A stretch of 64,000 nt of DNA from CAVVUC01 sp963751395 (GTDB lineage: Bacteria > Verrucomicrobiota > Verrucomicrobiia > Chthoniobacterales > Chthoniobacteraceae), in contig CAVVUC010000002.1 of NCBI GenBank assembly GCA_963751395.1, positions 496,001-560,000 of the forward strand. Direction: 5' to 3'. Below, piece by piece: positions 8,272-15,786 of the stretch. The first letter of the stretch is position 1. Each line of letters starts with the position of its first letter. Made by a program: the position numbers and the translations under genes. The notes beneath the pieces were generated by a model. That model was not told the DNA's origin and searched no databases. It saw only the letters and a list, made by a program, of their open reading frames with translations.

Positions 8272-8682
8272 CTATGAACGGCGCCGGCGCTTCACGTGAA
8301 GCTGCGCGAGGGATTTCTCCAGTGCGGCTTCGACGGTGGCTATTTCCTCGCCGCTGAGGTCGTGACCGCGCATTGCCGCTTGAGCGCGTTCGATGGCGGC
8401 CTCGGCCGCGCCTTCGTCAATCTTCTGTTCCTCAATCGCCATGTCGGTGAGCACGATCACGCTGTCCTGCGTGACTTCGACAAATCCCGACCCCACGGCG
8501 AGGTAAGTGTCCTGGCCTTGTTGCGTAATCTTCAGCTCGCCCGGCTTCAGCGCGGTCATCAACGGGATGTGCATCGGCAAAATGCCGAGTTCACCCTCGC
8601 TGCCGGGAATCACGACCATATCGACGTCGTCGGAGTAAACCTTGGCTTCAGGAGTTGTGATTTCGAGTCGGAGAGTGGGCAT
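8272..8682 (-). CDS. atpC: F1Fo ATP synthase epsilon subunit
   Basis: 136 residues. Regulatory central-stalk subunit of F1 that links gamma to the c-ring and can inhibit ATP hydrolysis. Seen: an N-terminal beta-sandwich with LRLEITTPEAKVYSDDVDMV and PGSEGELGILPMHIPLMTAL, both hallmarks of the family, followed by two C-terminal helices ending in a basic KRRRRS tail. It is the last gene of the atp operon. Between atpD and atpC lies an 82-bp low-complexity repeat, unlike the tight spacing elsewhere in the operon. Confidence 0.95.
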   Translation of the reverse strand: MPTLRLEITTPEAKVYSDDVDMVVIPGSEGELGILPMHIPLMTALKPGELKITQQGQDTYLAVGSGFVEVTQDSVIVLTDMAIEEQKIDEGAAEAAIERAQAAMRGHDLSGEEIATVEAALEKSLAQLHVKRRRRS

Positions 8683-8764
8683 GTGGATTTTAGATTTCGG
8701 ATTTTAGATTTTCGATTTGGCGCTCGGAGTAAATCCAAAATCCAAAATCGAAACTCAAAAATCA
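8683..8764. repeat. Low-complexity GATTTTAGATTT-type repeat between atpD and atpC
   Basis: On the plus strand, units like GGATTTTAGATTTCGG are followed after a short middle by the complementary type AAATCCAAAATCCAAAATCG, so the block can fold back on itself. Translated, it gives the IQNPKSKIQN-like strings I associate with PVC-group genomes. It occupies the whole atpD-atpC spacer, where co-transcribed RNA would carry the hairpin. Confidence 0.7.
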
Positions 8765-10195
8765 TCACTCTTTGATCATGTCGATGCCGCCCTTCATATA
8801 GAAGTTCGATTCGCCGACGTCGTCGTGTTTGCCTTCGAGAATTTCTTTGAAGCCACGAACGGTCTCCGCAATCGAGACGTACTGGCCCTTGGTGCCGGTG
8901 AACACCTCGGCAACGTGGAACGGCTGGCTGAGGAATCGCTGGATTTTTCGGGCGCGATAAACGGTGAGTTTGTCGTCGGGCGAAAGCTCGTCCATGCCGA
9001 GAATCGCGATGATGTCCTGGAGGTCCTTGTATTTCTGCAAAACACGCTGCACGCCGCGCGCGACGTTGTAATGGTCCTCGCCAACGACTTCGGGCGCGAG
9101 CGCCTTCGAGGTGGAAGCGAGCGGATCGACGGCGGGATAGATGCCGAGTTCCGCGATGGAACGTTCGAGCACGATGGTCGAGTCGAGGTGCGCGAAGGTG
9201 TTCGCCGGGGCCGGGTCGGTCAAGTCGTCCGCAGGCACATAGACTGCCTGGAAGCTGGTGACAGAGCCTTTTTTCGTGGAGGTGATGCGCTCCTGCAGGT
9301 CGCCCATTTCCGCGGCGAGAGTCGGCTGGTAACCCACCGCCGACGGCGTGCGGCCGAGCAGCGCGGACACTTCCGAACCCGCCTGCGAGAAGCGGAAGAT
9401 GTTGTCGATGAAAAGGAGCACGTCCTGGTTCTTCTCGTCGCGGAAATACTCCGCCATCGAGAGCGCCGAGAGCGCCACGCGCAGACGCGCGCCGGGAGGC
9501 TCGTTCATCTGGCCATAGACGAGCGCGACCTTGGACTTCGACAAGTCCTTCTGGTCGATGACGCCGGACTCGCTCATTTCGCTGTAAAGATCGTTGCCCT
9601 CACGCGTGCGCTCGCCGACGCCGGCGAAGACGGAGTAACCGCCGTGGCCTTTGGCGATGTTGTTGATCAGTTCCATGATGACGACGGTCTTGCCGACGCC
9701 GGCACCGCCGAACGCGCCGACTTTGCCGCCCTTGGTGAACGGGCAGATGAGGTCGATGACCTTGATGCCGGTTTCGAGGACGTTCGCTTTCACGTCCTGA
9801 TCGATCAGCGACGGAGCCTTGCGATGGATCGGATACCGCTTCGTGAAGTTCACAGGGCCACGCTCGTCCACGGCGTCGCCTGTGACGTTGAACACACGGC
9901 CCAGCACGCCTTCACCCACGGGCACGGAGATCGGCGCCGCAGTGTTGAGGACTTTCAGTCCGCGCTTGAGTCCTTCGGTGGAGGACATCGCAATGGCGCG
10001 AACCCAGTTCTCGCCGAGGTGTTGCTGGACTTCGAAGGTGAGCTTCTGCGTCTTGCCATAAACCTCGAACTCGATTTCAAGCGCGTCGTAGATTCTTGGC
10101 AGTTCGCTGCCGGTAAAATCAACGTCCACGACGGGGCCGATGACCTGGACGATCGTGCCGGTGCTGGTGGTTTTTGGTGCGGTGGCTGTTTCCAT
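8765..10195 (-). CDS. atpD: F1Fo ATP synthase beta subunit
   Basis: 476 residues; catalytic subunit of F1. Seen: Walker A loop GGAGVGKTVV, catalytic GERTREGNDL (with the glutamate that activates water), ALSALSMAEYFRDE preceding the Walker B-type region DVLLFIDNIFRFSQAG, and the DELSEED-like DELSPDD near the C-terminus that contacts gamma. Length is normal. An N-terminal METATAPKTTST extension precedes the beta-barrel. It is 12 bp downstream of atpG. Confidence 0.98.
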   Translation of the reverse strand: METATAPKTTSTGTIVQVIGPVVDVDFTGSELPRIYDALEIEFEVYGKTQKLTFEVQQHLGENWVRAIAMSSTEGLKRGLKVLNTAAPISVPVGEGVLGRVFNVTGDAVDERGPVNFTKRYPIHRKAPSLIDQDVKANVLETGIKVIDLICPFTKGGKVGAFGGAGVGKTVVIMELINNIAKGHGGYSVFAGVGERTREGNDLYSEMSESGVIDQKDLSKSKVALVYGQMNEPPGARLRVALSALSMAEYFRDEKNQDVLLFIDNIFRFSQAGSEVSALLGRTPSAVGYQPTLAAEMGDLQERITSTKKGSVTSFQAVYVPADDLTDPAPANTFAHLDSTIVLERSIAELGIYPAVDPLASTSKALAPEVVGEDHYNVARGVQRVLQKYKDLQDIIAILGMDELSPDDKLTVYRARKIQRFLSQPFHVAEVFTGTKGQYVSIAETVRGFKEILEGKHDDVGESNFYMKGGIDMIKE

Positions 10196-10207
10196 ATTTT
10201 TCTTAAG

Positions 10208-11074
10208 TTATCCGAGCGCCATTTGCGCGGTGGAGATTTCGAGCAGTTCGGTGGTGATGCTCGCCTGGCGGACTTTGTTGTATTCGAGGGTGAGGTCTTT
10301 GATGAGTTGCTTCGCGTTGTCGGTCGCGCTCTTCATCGCAACCATGCGCGCGCTGTGCTCCGACGCACGCGCTTCGACAATGGTGCGATAGATGCCGAAG
10401 TGAACGTAATACGGCAGCAAGGCGTCGAGGATCGCATGCGGACTCGGCTCGAATAAAAGCTCCGTCGAGCCGGTTTCCTGAGCGCCCTGTTCTCCAATGA
10501 GATTGGCCGGAGTCGCGGTGATCGGCAGGAGCGTGAACGCAACCGGCTCCTGCGAAAGCGTATTGATGAACCGCGTAAAAAGCACGGTCACTTTGTCCAC
10601 GCTGCCATCGAGAAATTTCTCGACGATGAACTGCGAGATTATTTTGGTCTCGACGAATGCCGGCGAGTCTTTGAGCGGAAAATCGGCGACCAGGTTGCGC
10701 TTGGTGCGCGCCAGCCACTGCATGGCTTTTCGACCCGCGCTGACAAAGTCGGTCTTCGCCGGATCGAGCTTCGCGGCTTCGCGGAAAAGGTTCGTGTTGA
10801 GCGCGCCGCACAATCCTTTGTCGGTGCTCACGAGGATGACCAGTTCCTTTTTGACAGGGCGCACCTCGAGCAGCGGATGCTTGTCGTCGCCGGTCAGGTC
10901 GCGCAATGCGAGGCCCATCCTGTTGAGCAACTGCGCATACGGACGCCCATCGAGCGCGAGCTGCTGGGCCTTGCGCATTTTCGACGCGGCGACCATCTGC
11001 ATCGCCTTGGTGATCTGCGCCGTGTTCTTGACCGACTTGATGCGGCGCCGGATGTCTCGTGTGTTGGCTGCCAT
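10208..11074 (-). CDS. atpG: F1Fo ATP synthase gamma subunit
   Basis: 288 residues; the rotating central shaft of F1. Seen: the conserved N-terminal helix DIRRRIKSVKNTAQITKAMQ followed by VAASKMRKAQ, STDKGLCGALNTNL in the Rossmann-like middle, and the C-terminal helix NDNAKQLI-type segment with LTLEYNKVRQASITTELLEI. It normally follows atpA directly, but here an ORF6N-domain gene and a GTTGAGA repeat separate them; the ORF6N stop is 3 bp from the atpG ATG. Confidence 0.97.
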   Translation of the reverse strand: MAANTRDIRRRIKSVKNTAQITKAMQMVAASKMRKAQQLALDGRPYAQLLNRMGLALRDLTGDDKHPLLEVRPVKKELVILVSTDKGLCGALNTNLFREAAKLDPAKTDFVSAGRKAMQWLARTKRNLVADFPLKDSPAFVETKIISQFIVEKFLDGSVDKVTVLFTRFINTLSQEPVAFTLLPITATPANLIGEQGAQETGSTELLFEPSPHAILDALLPYYVHFGIYRTIVEARASEHSARMVAMKSATDNAKQLIKDLTLEYNKVRQASITTELLEISTAQMALG

Positions 11075-11077
11075 ATC

Positions 11078-11659
11078 TTAGTTGAGAGTTGAGGGTTGAG
11101 AGTTGAGAGGCGGACGAATGCGATAGCGCGGACTTTTTTCGCGCACATGGAAACCGATCTCGCGTTTCCGCTCCGGCTCCGACGGTTCAAGCAACTGCCG
11201 GATCGCGGCGAAAAGATTCACGATGCCTTCGTCGTGGCCATCAAGCCGTCGCTCCAGCTCGGCGAGCTTTAAGGCAAGCGCCGCGTTGGACATGACCATC
11301 TCGCGAAGCCGGACAAAGGCGCGAACCACGCGGACGCTGGCCTCGATGGCGGTCTCGCTGTTCAGAATGCTGGCAAGCATGATCGCGCCGTGCTCGGTGA
11401 AAACCCAAGGCAGTTGACGTCGTCCTCCGCGGCCCTTCTTTGATATCGCAATTTGCGATATCAAATGTGCAAACTCCTGTCGCGTAAGCTGAAATGCAAA
11501 GTCGTCAGGGAATCTTTTTCTGTTTCGCTTGAGCTGCTCGTTCAACCGCATCGTCGTCACGCCATAGATTTTCGCCAAATCCGAATCGAGCATGACACGC
11601 TGTCCGCGAATCAAATGAATCGCGCTCTCGATTTCAGGCGTGAGCGATTTTTTCGGCAT
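11078..11659 (-). CDS. ORF6N-domain (KilA-like) DNA-binding protein inside the atp operon
   Basis: About 193 residues from MPKKSLTPEIESA (ATG 11659); a GTG at 11687-11689 overlaps the atpA stop and would add 10 residues. Residues ~10-120 match the ORF6N domain: IHLIRGQRVMLDSDLAKIYG, RNRKRFPDDFAFQLT, GGRRQLPWVFTEHGAIMLAS, then VRAFVRLREM and a coiled-coil-like tail. ORF6N proteins are typical of phages and mobile DNA and are probable regulators. The last residues, NSQPSTLN, are the translated GTTGAGA repeat. It is not part of ATP synthase, and its place between atpA and atpG suggests an insertion that left the operon transcribable. Confidence 0.8.
   Translation of the reverse strand: MPKKSLTPEIESAIHLIRGQRVMLDSDLAKIYGVTTMRLNEQLKRNRKRFPDDFAFQLTRQEFAHLISQIAISKKGRGGRRQLPWVFTEHGAIMLASILNSETAIEASVRVVRAFVRLREMVMSNAALALKLAELERRLDGHDEGIVNLFAAIRQLLEPSEPERKREIGFHVREKSPRYRIRPPLNSQPSTLN
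11079..11112. repeat. GTTGAGA low-complexity repeat
   Basis: Four near-perfect tandem units of GTTGAGA/GTTGAGG type between atpG and the ORF6N gene. Read on the minus strand the block encodes the C-terminal NSQPSTLN and the stop codon of the ORF6N protein. Such strings (the NSQLSTLN type) recur in verrucomicrobial genomes, to my knowledge, as non-functional spacers. Confidence 0.65.
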
Positions 11660-11685
11660 GACTGTGTCGAGCGAGAGCAGCGAGA

Positions 11686-13212
11686 TCACCGGAAGGTCGT
11701 CTTGAATTCGTCGAGCGCCGCTTTGAGGAGGGGCTCGACGTCTTTGTCGATCTGCTTTTTGTCGCGGAGGGCCGCGAGCACTGCCTCTTTGCGGGTGGCG
11801 AGGTAGTCTTGCAACTTGAGCTGAAATTCCTTCACTCGGTCCACCGTAACATCATCGAGATAACCGTTCTGCATGGCCCAGAGAACCGCCGCCTGCTGCT
11901 CGACCGCGAGGGGGTTGTATTGGATCTGCTTGAACAACTCGACGATGCGCTGGCCGCGTTCGAGCAGCCCTTTCGTTTTCGCGTCGAGGTCCGAACCGAA
12001 CTGCGCGAACGCCGCCATTTCGCGGAACTGCGCGAGGTCGCCTTTGATTTTTCCGGCGACCTGTTTCATCGCCTTGATCTGCGCGGCGGAGCCGACGCGG
12101 CTCACCGAAAGACCGACGGAGATCGCGGGACGAACGCCCTGGTAGAACAAGTCGGTCTCCAGATAAATCTGGCCGTCGGTGATGGAAATGACGTTCGTAG
12201 GAATGTAGGCAGACACGTCGCCGGCCTGCGTTTCGATGATCGGCAGCGCCGTGAGCGAACCGTTGCCGTTCTTTTCATCGACGCGCGCGGAGCGCTCGAG
12301 GAGGCGCGAGTGAAGATAGAACACGTCGCCAGGATAAGCCTCGCGACCGGAGGGACGCTTGAGCACAAGCGACACTTGCCGCCAGGCGACGGCGTGCTTC
12401 GAGAGGTCGTCGTAAACGATGAGCGCATCCATGCCGTTGTCCATGAACCATTCGCCCATCGCGGCCCCCGCGAACGGAGCGAGATATTGGTTCGTGGCGC
12501 TGTCCGAAGCCGGAGCGGAAAGGACGATCGTATAAGGCATCGCACCCGCCTCCTCAAGCACCGCGACGGATCGGGCGATGTTTGAGTTTTTCTGGCCGAT
12601 GCCGACGTAGATGGAATAGAGAGGCCGGAAATCCGCCTTGCCTTCGTTGGCTTTGTTGATGCGCGCCTGGTTGATGATGGTGTCAATGGCGATGGTTGTC
12701 TTGCCCGTTGCGCGGTCCCCGATGATCAGCTCGCGCTGGCCGCGCCCGATCGGAATCATGGCGTCGATGGACATGATGCCGGTCTGGACCGGCTGGCTCA
12801 CGGATTTGCGCTTGATGATGCCGGGCGCGATTTTTTCGACAGGGTAAAACACCTCGTTCTTGATCGGTCCCTTGCCGTCGATCGGCTGGCCGAGTGTGTT
12901 GACCACGCGGCCCAGCAAGCCTTTGCCGACAGGCACCTGCAACAGGCGTCCGGTGGTTTTGACCTCCGTGCCTTCCTTCACCTCGGTGTAATCGCCGAGC
13001 AAAATGCAGCCGACTTCCGTCTCTTCGAGGTTGAGCGCCAGGCCGTAGAGACCGCCCGGAAATTCGATCATCTCGTTGAGCATGACGTCGCTGAGACCTT
13101 CGATTTTCGCGACGCCGTCGCCGCACTCGCGGACGATGCCGGTGTTGGATTTCGCGGTCGTGGTTTTAAGTCCGGCGATTTGGGTTTCGAGTTCCTGAAG
13201 AATGTTGCTCAT
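11686..13212 (-). CDS. atpA: F1Fo ATP synthase alpha subunit
   Basis: 508 residues; non-catalytic nucleotide-binding subunit of F1. Seen: Walker A GDRATGKTTIAIDTI, the PVGKGLLGRVVNTLGQPIDG block, and VGLSVSRVGSAAQIKAMKQV, which contains the arginine finger that completes the catalytic site in beta. The length is standard. It lies 21 bp downstream of atpH. The stop TGA overlaps a GTG that could start the inserted ORF6N gene. Confidence 0.98.
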   Translation of the reverse strand: MSNILQELETQIAGLKTTTAKSNTGIVRECGDGVAKIEGLSDVMLNEMIEFPGGLYGLALNLEETEVGCILLGDYTEVKEGTEVKTTGRLLQVPVGKGLLGRVVNTLGQPIDGKGPIKNEVFYPVEKIAPGIIKRKSVSQPVQTGIMSIDAMIPIGRGQRELIIGDRATGKTTIAIDTIINQARINKANEGKADFRPLYSIYVGIGQKNSNIARSVAVLEEAGAMPYTIVLSAPASDSATNQYLAPFAGAAMGEWFMDNGMDALIVYDDLSKHAVAWRQVSLVLKRPSGREAYPGDVFYLHSRLLERSARVDEKNGNGSLTALPIIETQAGDVSAYIPTNVISITDGQIYLETDLFYQGVRPAISVGLSVSRVGSAAQIKAMKQVAGKIKGDLAQFREMAAFAQFGSDLDAKTKGLLERGQRIVELFKQIQYNPLAVEQQAAVLWAMQNGYLDDVTVDRVKEFQLKLQDYLATRKEAVLAALRDKKQIDKDVEPLLKAALDEFKTTFR

Positions 13213-13233
13213 GAATGGGTGTTGGTTGAAAAA

Positions 13234-13629
13234 CTAGCTGAATTGTTCCTGCAAACGCTGGAGCCGGCTTTGGATGCTGCCGTCCCAGACGTCGCTTCCG
13301 ATCTTGATCCGAAGGCCGCCAATCAGGTTCGGGTTCACTCGGAAATCGGTCGTCAAATCCGCTCCATAACGGCTGCGGAGATCGCTCACTACTCGCGTGC
13401 TGGTGTCGGGGCTGAGCGGCACGGCGCTTTCGATCACCGCGTGGCGCTTCTCGATCTCGAGGCGGAGCAGGCGGTGGTAGTTCTTGACGATGTCGAAGCA
13501 ATGCCGGGGCTTTCTTGCAACCATCTCCGCGATCAGGCTGCGAACCTTGGAATCGTCCAGCTTCCCGTCCGTGAAGCTGGCCAGGAAGAGGTCCTTCGAA
13601 ATCTTGCGCGCTTCTTTGGTGAGCTTCAT
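13234..13629 (-). CDS. atpH: F1Fo ATP synthase delta subunit, short form
   Basis: 131 residues from MKLTKEARK. Delta joins F1 to the peripheral stalk. The C-terminal signature NPNLIGGLRIKIGSDVWDGS is clear. Most bacterial delta subunits have about 175-185 residues; here the N-terminal helical domain is shortened by roughly 45 residues. An in-frame ATG at 13644 would add five residues and overlap atpF. Its position between atpF (4 bp) and atpA (21 bp) is the canonical one, so the short form is probably genuine, not a misplaced start. Confidence 0.9.
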   Translation of the reverse strand: MKLTKEARKISKDLFLASFTDGKLDDSKVRSLIAEMVARKPRHCFDIVKNYHRLLRLEIEKRHAVIESAVPLSPDTSTRVVSDLRSRYGADLTTDFRVNPNLIGGLRIKIGSDVWDGSIQSRLQRLQEQFS

Positions 13630-13633
13630 ACGA

Positions 13634-14185
13634 TCAGACCGCAACCTGACTTGCGGTTTCCTCCGAGATGCGGCGCTGGTCTTCCGGCGTGAGAATTTTC
13701 CCGGTGACCTTTGAGGTGGTGTCGAGCACGAGGCGGCCGACTTCGCGCTTCAGTTCGGTCAGCATCCGGTCGTGTTCGATGACGGTGGCTTCCTTCGCCT
13801 TGACGATGATCTGTTCGGCGTCAACGATCGCCTGCTGTGTCCGGCGCTCCGCGAGTGCGCCGGCGCTGGCCCGGGCCTCGTCGAGCATCTTCTGCGCTTC
13901 CGTGTTCGCCTTGGTCAGAATTTCCTGGTAACGCACCTCGGCCTCGGCGAGCTGACGTTTGATTTTGTCAGCGTTCTCCAGGCCTTCCTTGATGCGTTCA
14001 CGACGCTCTTCGAGGACGGTGAGAATCGGTTTGTAGGCGAATTTTTGAAGCAGAATCGCGACGATGATGAAGCTGAGAAGCTGTGACAAAAAGAGCGGCC
14101 AGGTGAAGCCGAATGTCTCGGCTGTTTCCCTGGCCATATCAAGCATGCCGCCGTCGGAAGCTGCGAGGAAAAAAAGGTGGTTCAT
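13634..14185 (-). CDS. atpF: F1Fo ATP synthase b subunit
   Basis: 183 residues. Forms the peripheral stalk. Seen: one N-terminal membrane helix (FLSQLLSFIIVAILLQKF), the conserved YKPILTVLEERRERI just after it, then a long charged coiled-coil rich in Ala, Glu and Lys to the C-terminus. Only one b gene is visible, so the stalk is presumably a homodimer. 49 bp separate it from atpE. Confidence 0.95.
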   Translation of the reverse strand: MNHLFFLAASDGGMLDMARETAETFGFTWPLFLSQLLSFIIVAILLQKFAYKPILTVLEERRERIKEGLENADKIKRQLAEAEVRYQEILTKANTEAQKMLDEARASAGALAERRTQQAIVDAEQIIVKAKEATVIEHDRMLTELKREVGRLVLDTTSKVTGKILTPEDQRRISEETASQVAV

Positions 14186-14234
14186 AAACAGGAATGCGGG
14201 CGCGGGACCGTTCGCGCGGCCCCGCGCCGGCAGG

Positions 14235-14447
14235 TTACTTCACGAGGAAGATTGCGAAGAACACGATGCCTTCCGCGAAGGCCGTGCTCAGAATGGCTTG
14301 AACGAGAATCTTCGTGGCCGCGCCGGGATTGCGCCCGACCGCTTCCGAAGCCTTCATTCCGATGAAGCCCACGCCCATCGCCGCGCCAAGCGCTGCGAGA
14401 CCGACGTGAATGCTTCCTGTCATTTCCGCCAACATTGGTGTCAACAT
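14235..14447 (-). CDS. atpE: F1Fo ATP synthase c subunit (proton type)
   Basis: 70 residues forming a two-helix hairpin of the rotor ring. Seen: helix 1 GLAALGAAMGVGFIG, polar loop GRNPGA, and helix 2 TAFAEGIVFFAIFLVK with the ion-binding glutamate. The glutamine of Na+-type c subunits is replaced by Phe in helix 1, and the Ser/Thr after the carboxylate by Gly, so coupling to protons is inferred. Start at MLTPMLAEM; an upstream in-frame GTG (14501) adds an unlikely polar extension. Confidence 0.93.
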   Translation of the reverse strand: MLTPMLAEMTGSIHVGLAALGAAMGVGFIGMKASEAVGRNPGAATKILVQAILSTAFAEGIVFFAIFLVK

Positions 14448-14525
14448 TAGTTTGTTCCTTTTTGTTTGTGGTTTATCCGTCGGCCCTCGCAGGTTGCCCA
14501 CGATCCGGCCGCCGAAAGTGTTTGG

Positions 14526-15539
14526 TTAGTGGTGTTCGTCGTGTCCTTCTTCGTGCTGGCAGATCAGCAGGGTGAACACTGCGGTCAACAACATGAAGAC
14601 CAGCGCCTGCACAAGGCCGACGAGCAGTTCCATGAAATAAAACGGGATCGGGATCAGCGGCGAAGTGATGAATTTCAGCCACTGCGGATGCTGAATCAGC
14701 GTCGCCATCGATTCGAGCATGTTCTCGCCTGCAAAGATGTTTCCATAAAGACGGAAGCTGAGCGAAATCGGGCGGAAGAGAATCGACACAACTTCGAGCA
14801 CGCCAACGATTATAAACACGAAAACCATCAGCACTTTCATCAAACCTTCGGTTTCGCCTTTCGGCCCGAAAATATGCATGAGGAACCCTCCGATGCCGTT
14901 CGCCTGAACCGCCCACACCAGCCAGCAACCAAAAAACAGCGCCGACATCGCAAAAGTCATGTTCAGATCGGCGTTCGCGCCGCGCAGGAGCGGCTTCGCC
15001 ACAGGCGCGTTTGGATCGAGAGTTAGCGGCCCGACCCCATGCCCCCAGCCGACCGTGCCGACTCCGGGCACCAAGCCGAACCAGTTCGTCGCCAGGATGA
15101 AAATGAAAATCGTTGCGAAAAACCAGAAGGTCTTTTTCACCAAGCCCGGCCCGACCACGCCCTCAAGGAAGTCGTAAAGCGTTTCCACAAGCCACTCCCA
15201 AAAATTCTGCGCTCCCTCGGGGACTTCCTTCATCCTGCGTGTGGCGTACTGGGCGAAGCCGATGATCGCCACAGCCACAATCCAGGTCACCACCATCGAA
15301 TTGGTGATGGCAAAATACCCGATGTCCACCAAGTGCGGTGCGCCCTGCGGGAGACCGTGTTCCTTGTGCCCGGCCTCTTCCTGGTGCTCGGCCGCCCTGA
15401 CCATCACCTGCTCCTGCGCAAACACGCTGGCGATCGGCAGGCTTAGCAGCAACCCAAGCGATAACACCATCAGCAGACGCGGGAGCGAAATGTTAAAAAA
15501 TGGCAAAATTTTCAGCATGACCGAAAAGGGGACAACCAT
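14526..15539 (-). CDS. atpB: F1Fo ATP synthase a subunit
   Basis: 337 residues; stator channel protein next to the c-ring. Seen: an extra N-terminal hydrophobic, signal-like segment (LLMVLSLGLLLSLPIASVFA), then WIVAVAIIGFAQ, FWFFATIFIFILATNWFGL, and the conserved SLSFRLYGNIFAGE containing the essential arginine, followed by two further helices and a His/Glu-rich tail HEEGHDEHH. MLKILPFFN at 15518 is an alternative start. It is the first gene of the operon; no atpI/atpZ gene precedes it. The promoter should lie in the ~250 bp shared with the divergent TolC-like gene. Confidence 0.95.
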   Translation of the reverse strand: MVVPFSVMLKILPFFNISLPRLLMVLSLGLLLSLPIASVFAQEQVMVRAAEHQEEAGHKEHGLPQGAPHLVDIGYFAITNSMVVTWIVAVAIIGFAQYATRRMKEVPEGAQNFWEWLVETLYDFLEGVVGPGLVKKTFWFFATIFIFILATNWFGLVPGVGTVGWGHGVGPLTLDPNAPVAKPLLRGANADLNMTFAMSALFFGCWLVWAVQANGIGGFLMHIFGPKGETEGLMKVLMVFVFIIVGVLEVVSILFRPISLSFRLYGNIFAGENMLESMATLIQHPQWLKFITSPLIPIPFYFMELLVGLVQALVFMLLTAVFTLLICQHEEGHDEHH

Positions 15540-15786
15540 TCAGTGAGTGGCGTGGCAATCCGTCAATCCGAAAATCGGTCCGAATTGGAAATTGCAACGA
15601 CCTCCTGGCTGGTAGCGGCGGAGATAGAACAACAGTGTTTCCGAGTTGGCAAGTGGTTTTGTGAAATCTTCACAAGCTTTTTGCCGAGGGGCTGAATGCC
15701 CGCGTGTTTCCGCTTTTGGTCTGCCGATTTAGTTGTTGAAGTCCTTGCGGGACTCGGTGACTTTTGCCGGCCACGTATCTCTCTTC

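Noticed and set aside
8717..10456. 579-codon plus-strand ORF opposite atpD
   Set aside because: Antisense shadow of atpD in GC-rich DNA; no protein family pattern, while atpD is certain.
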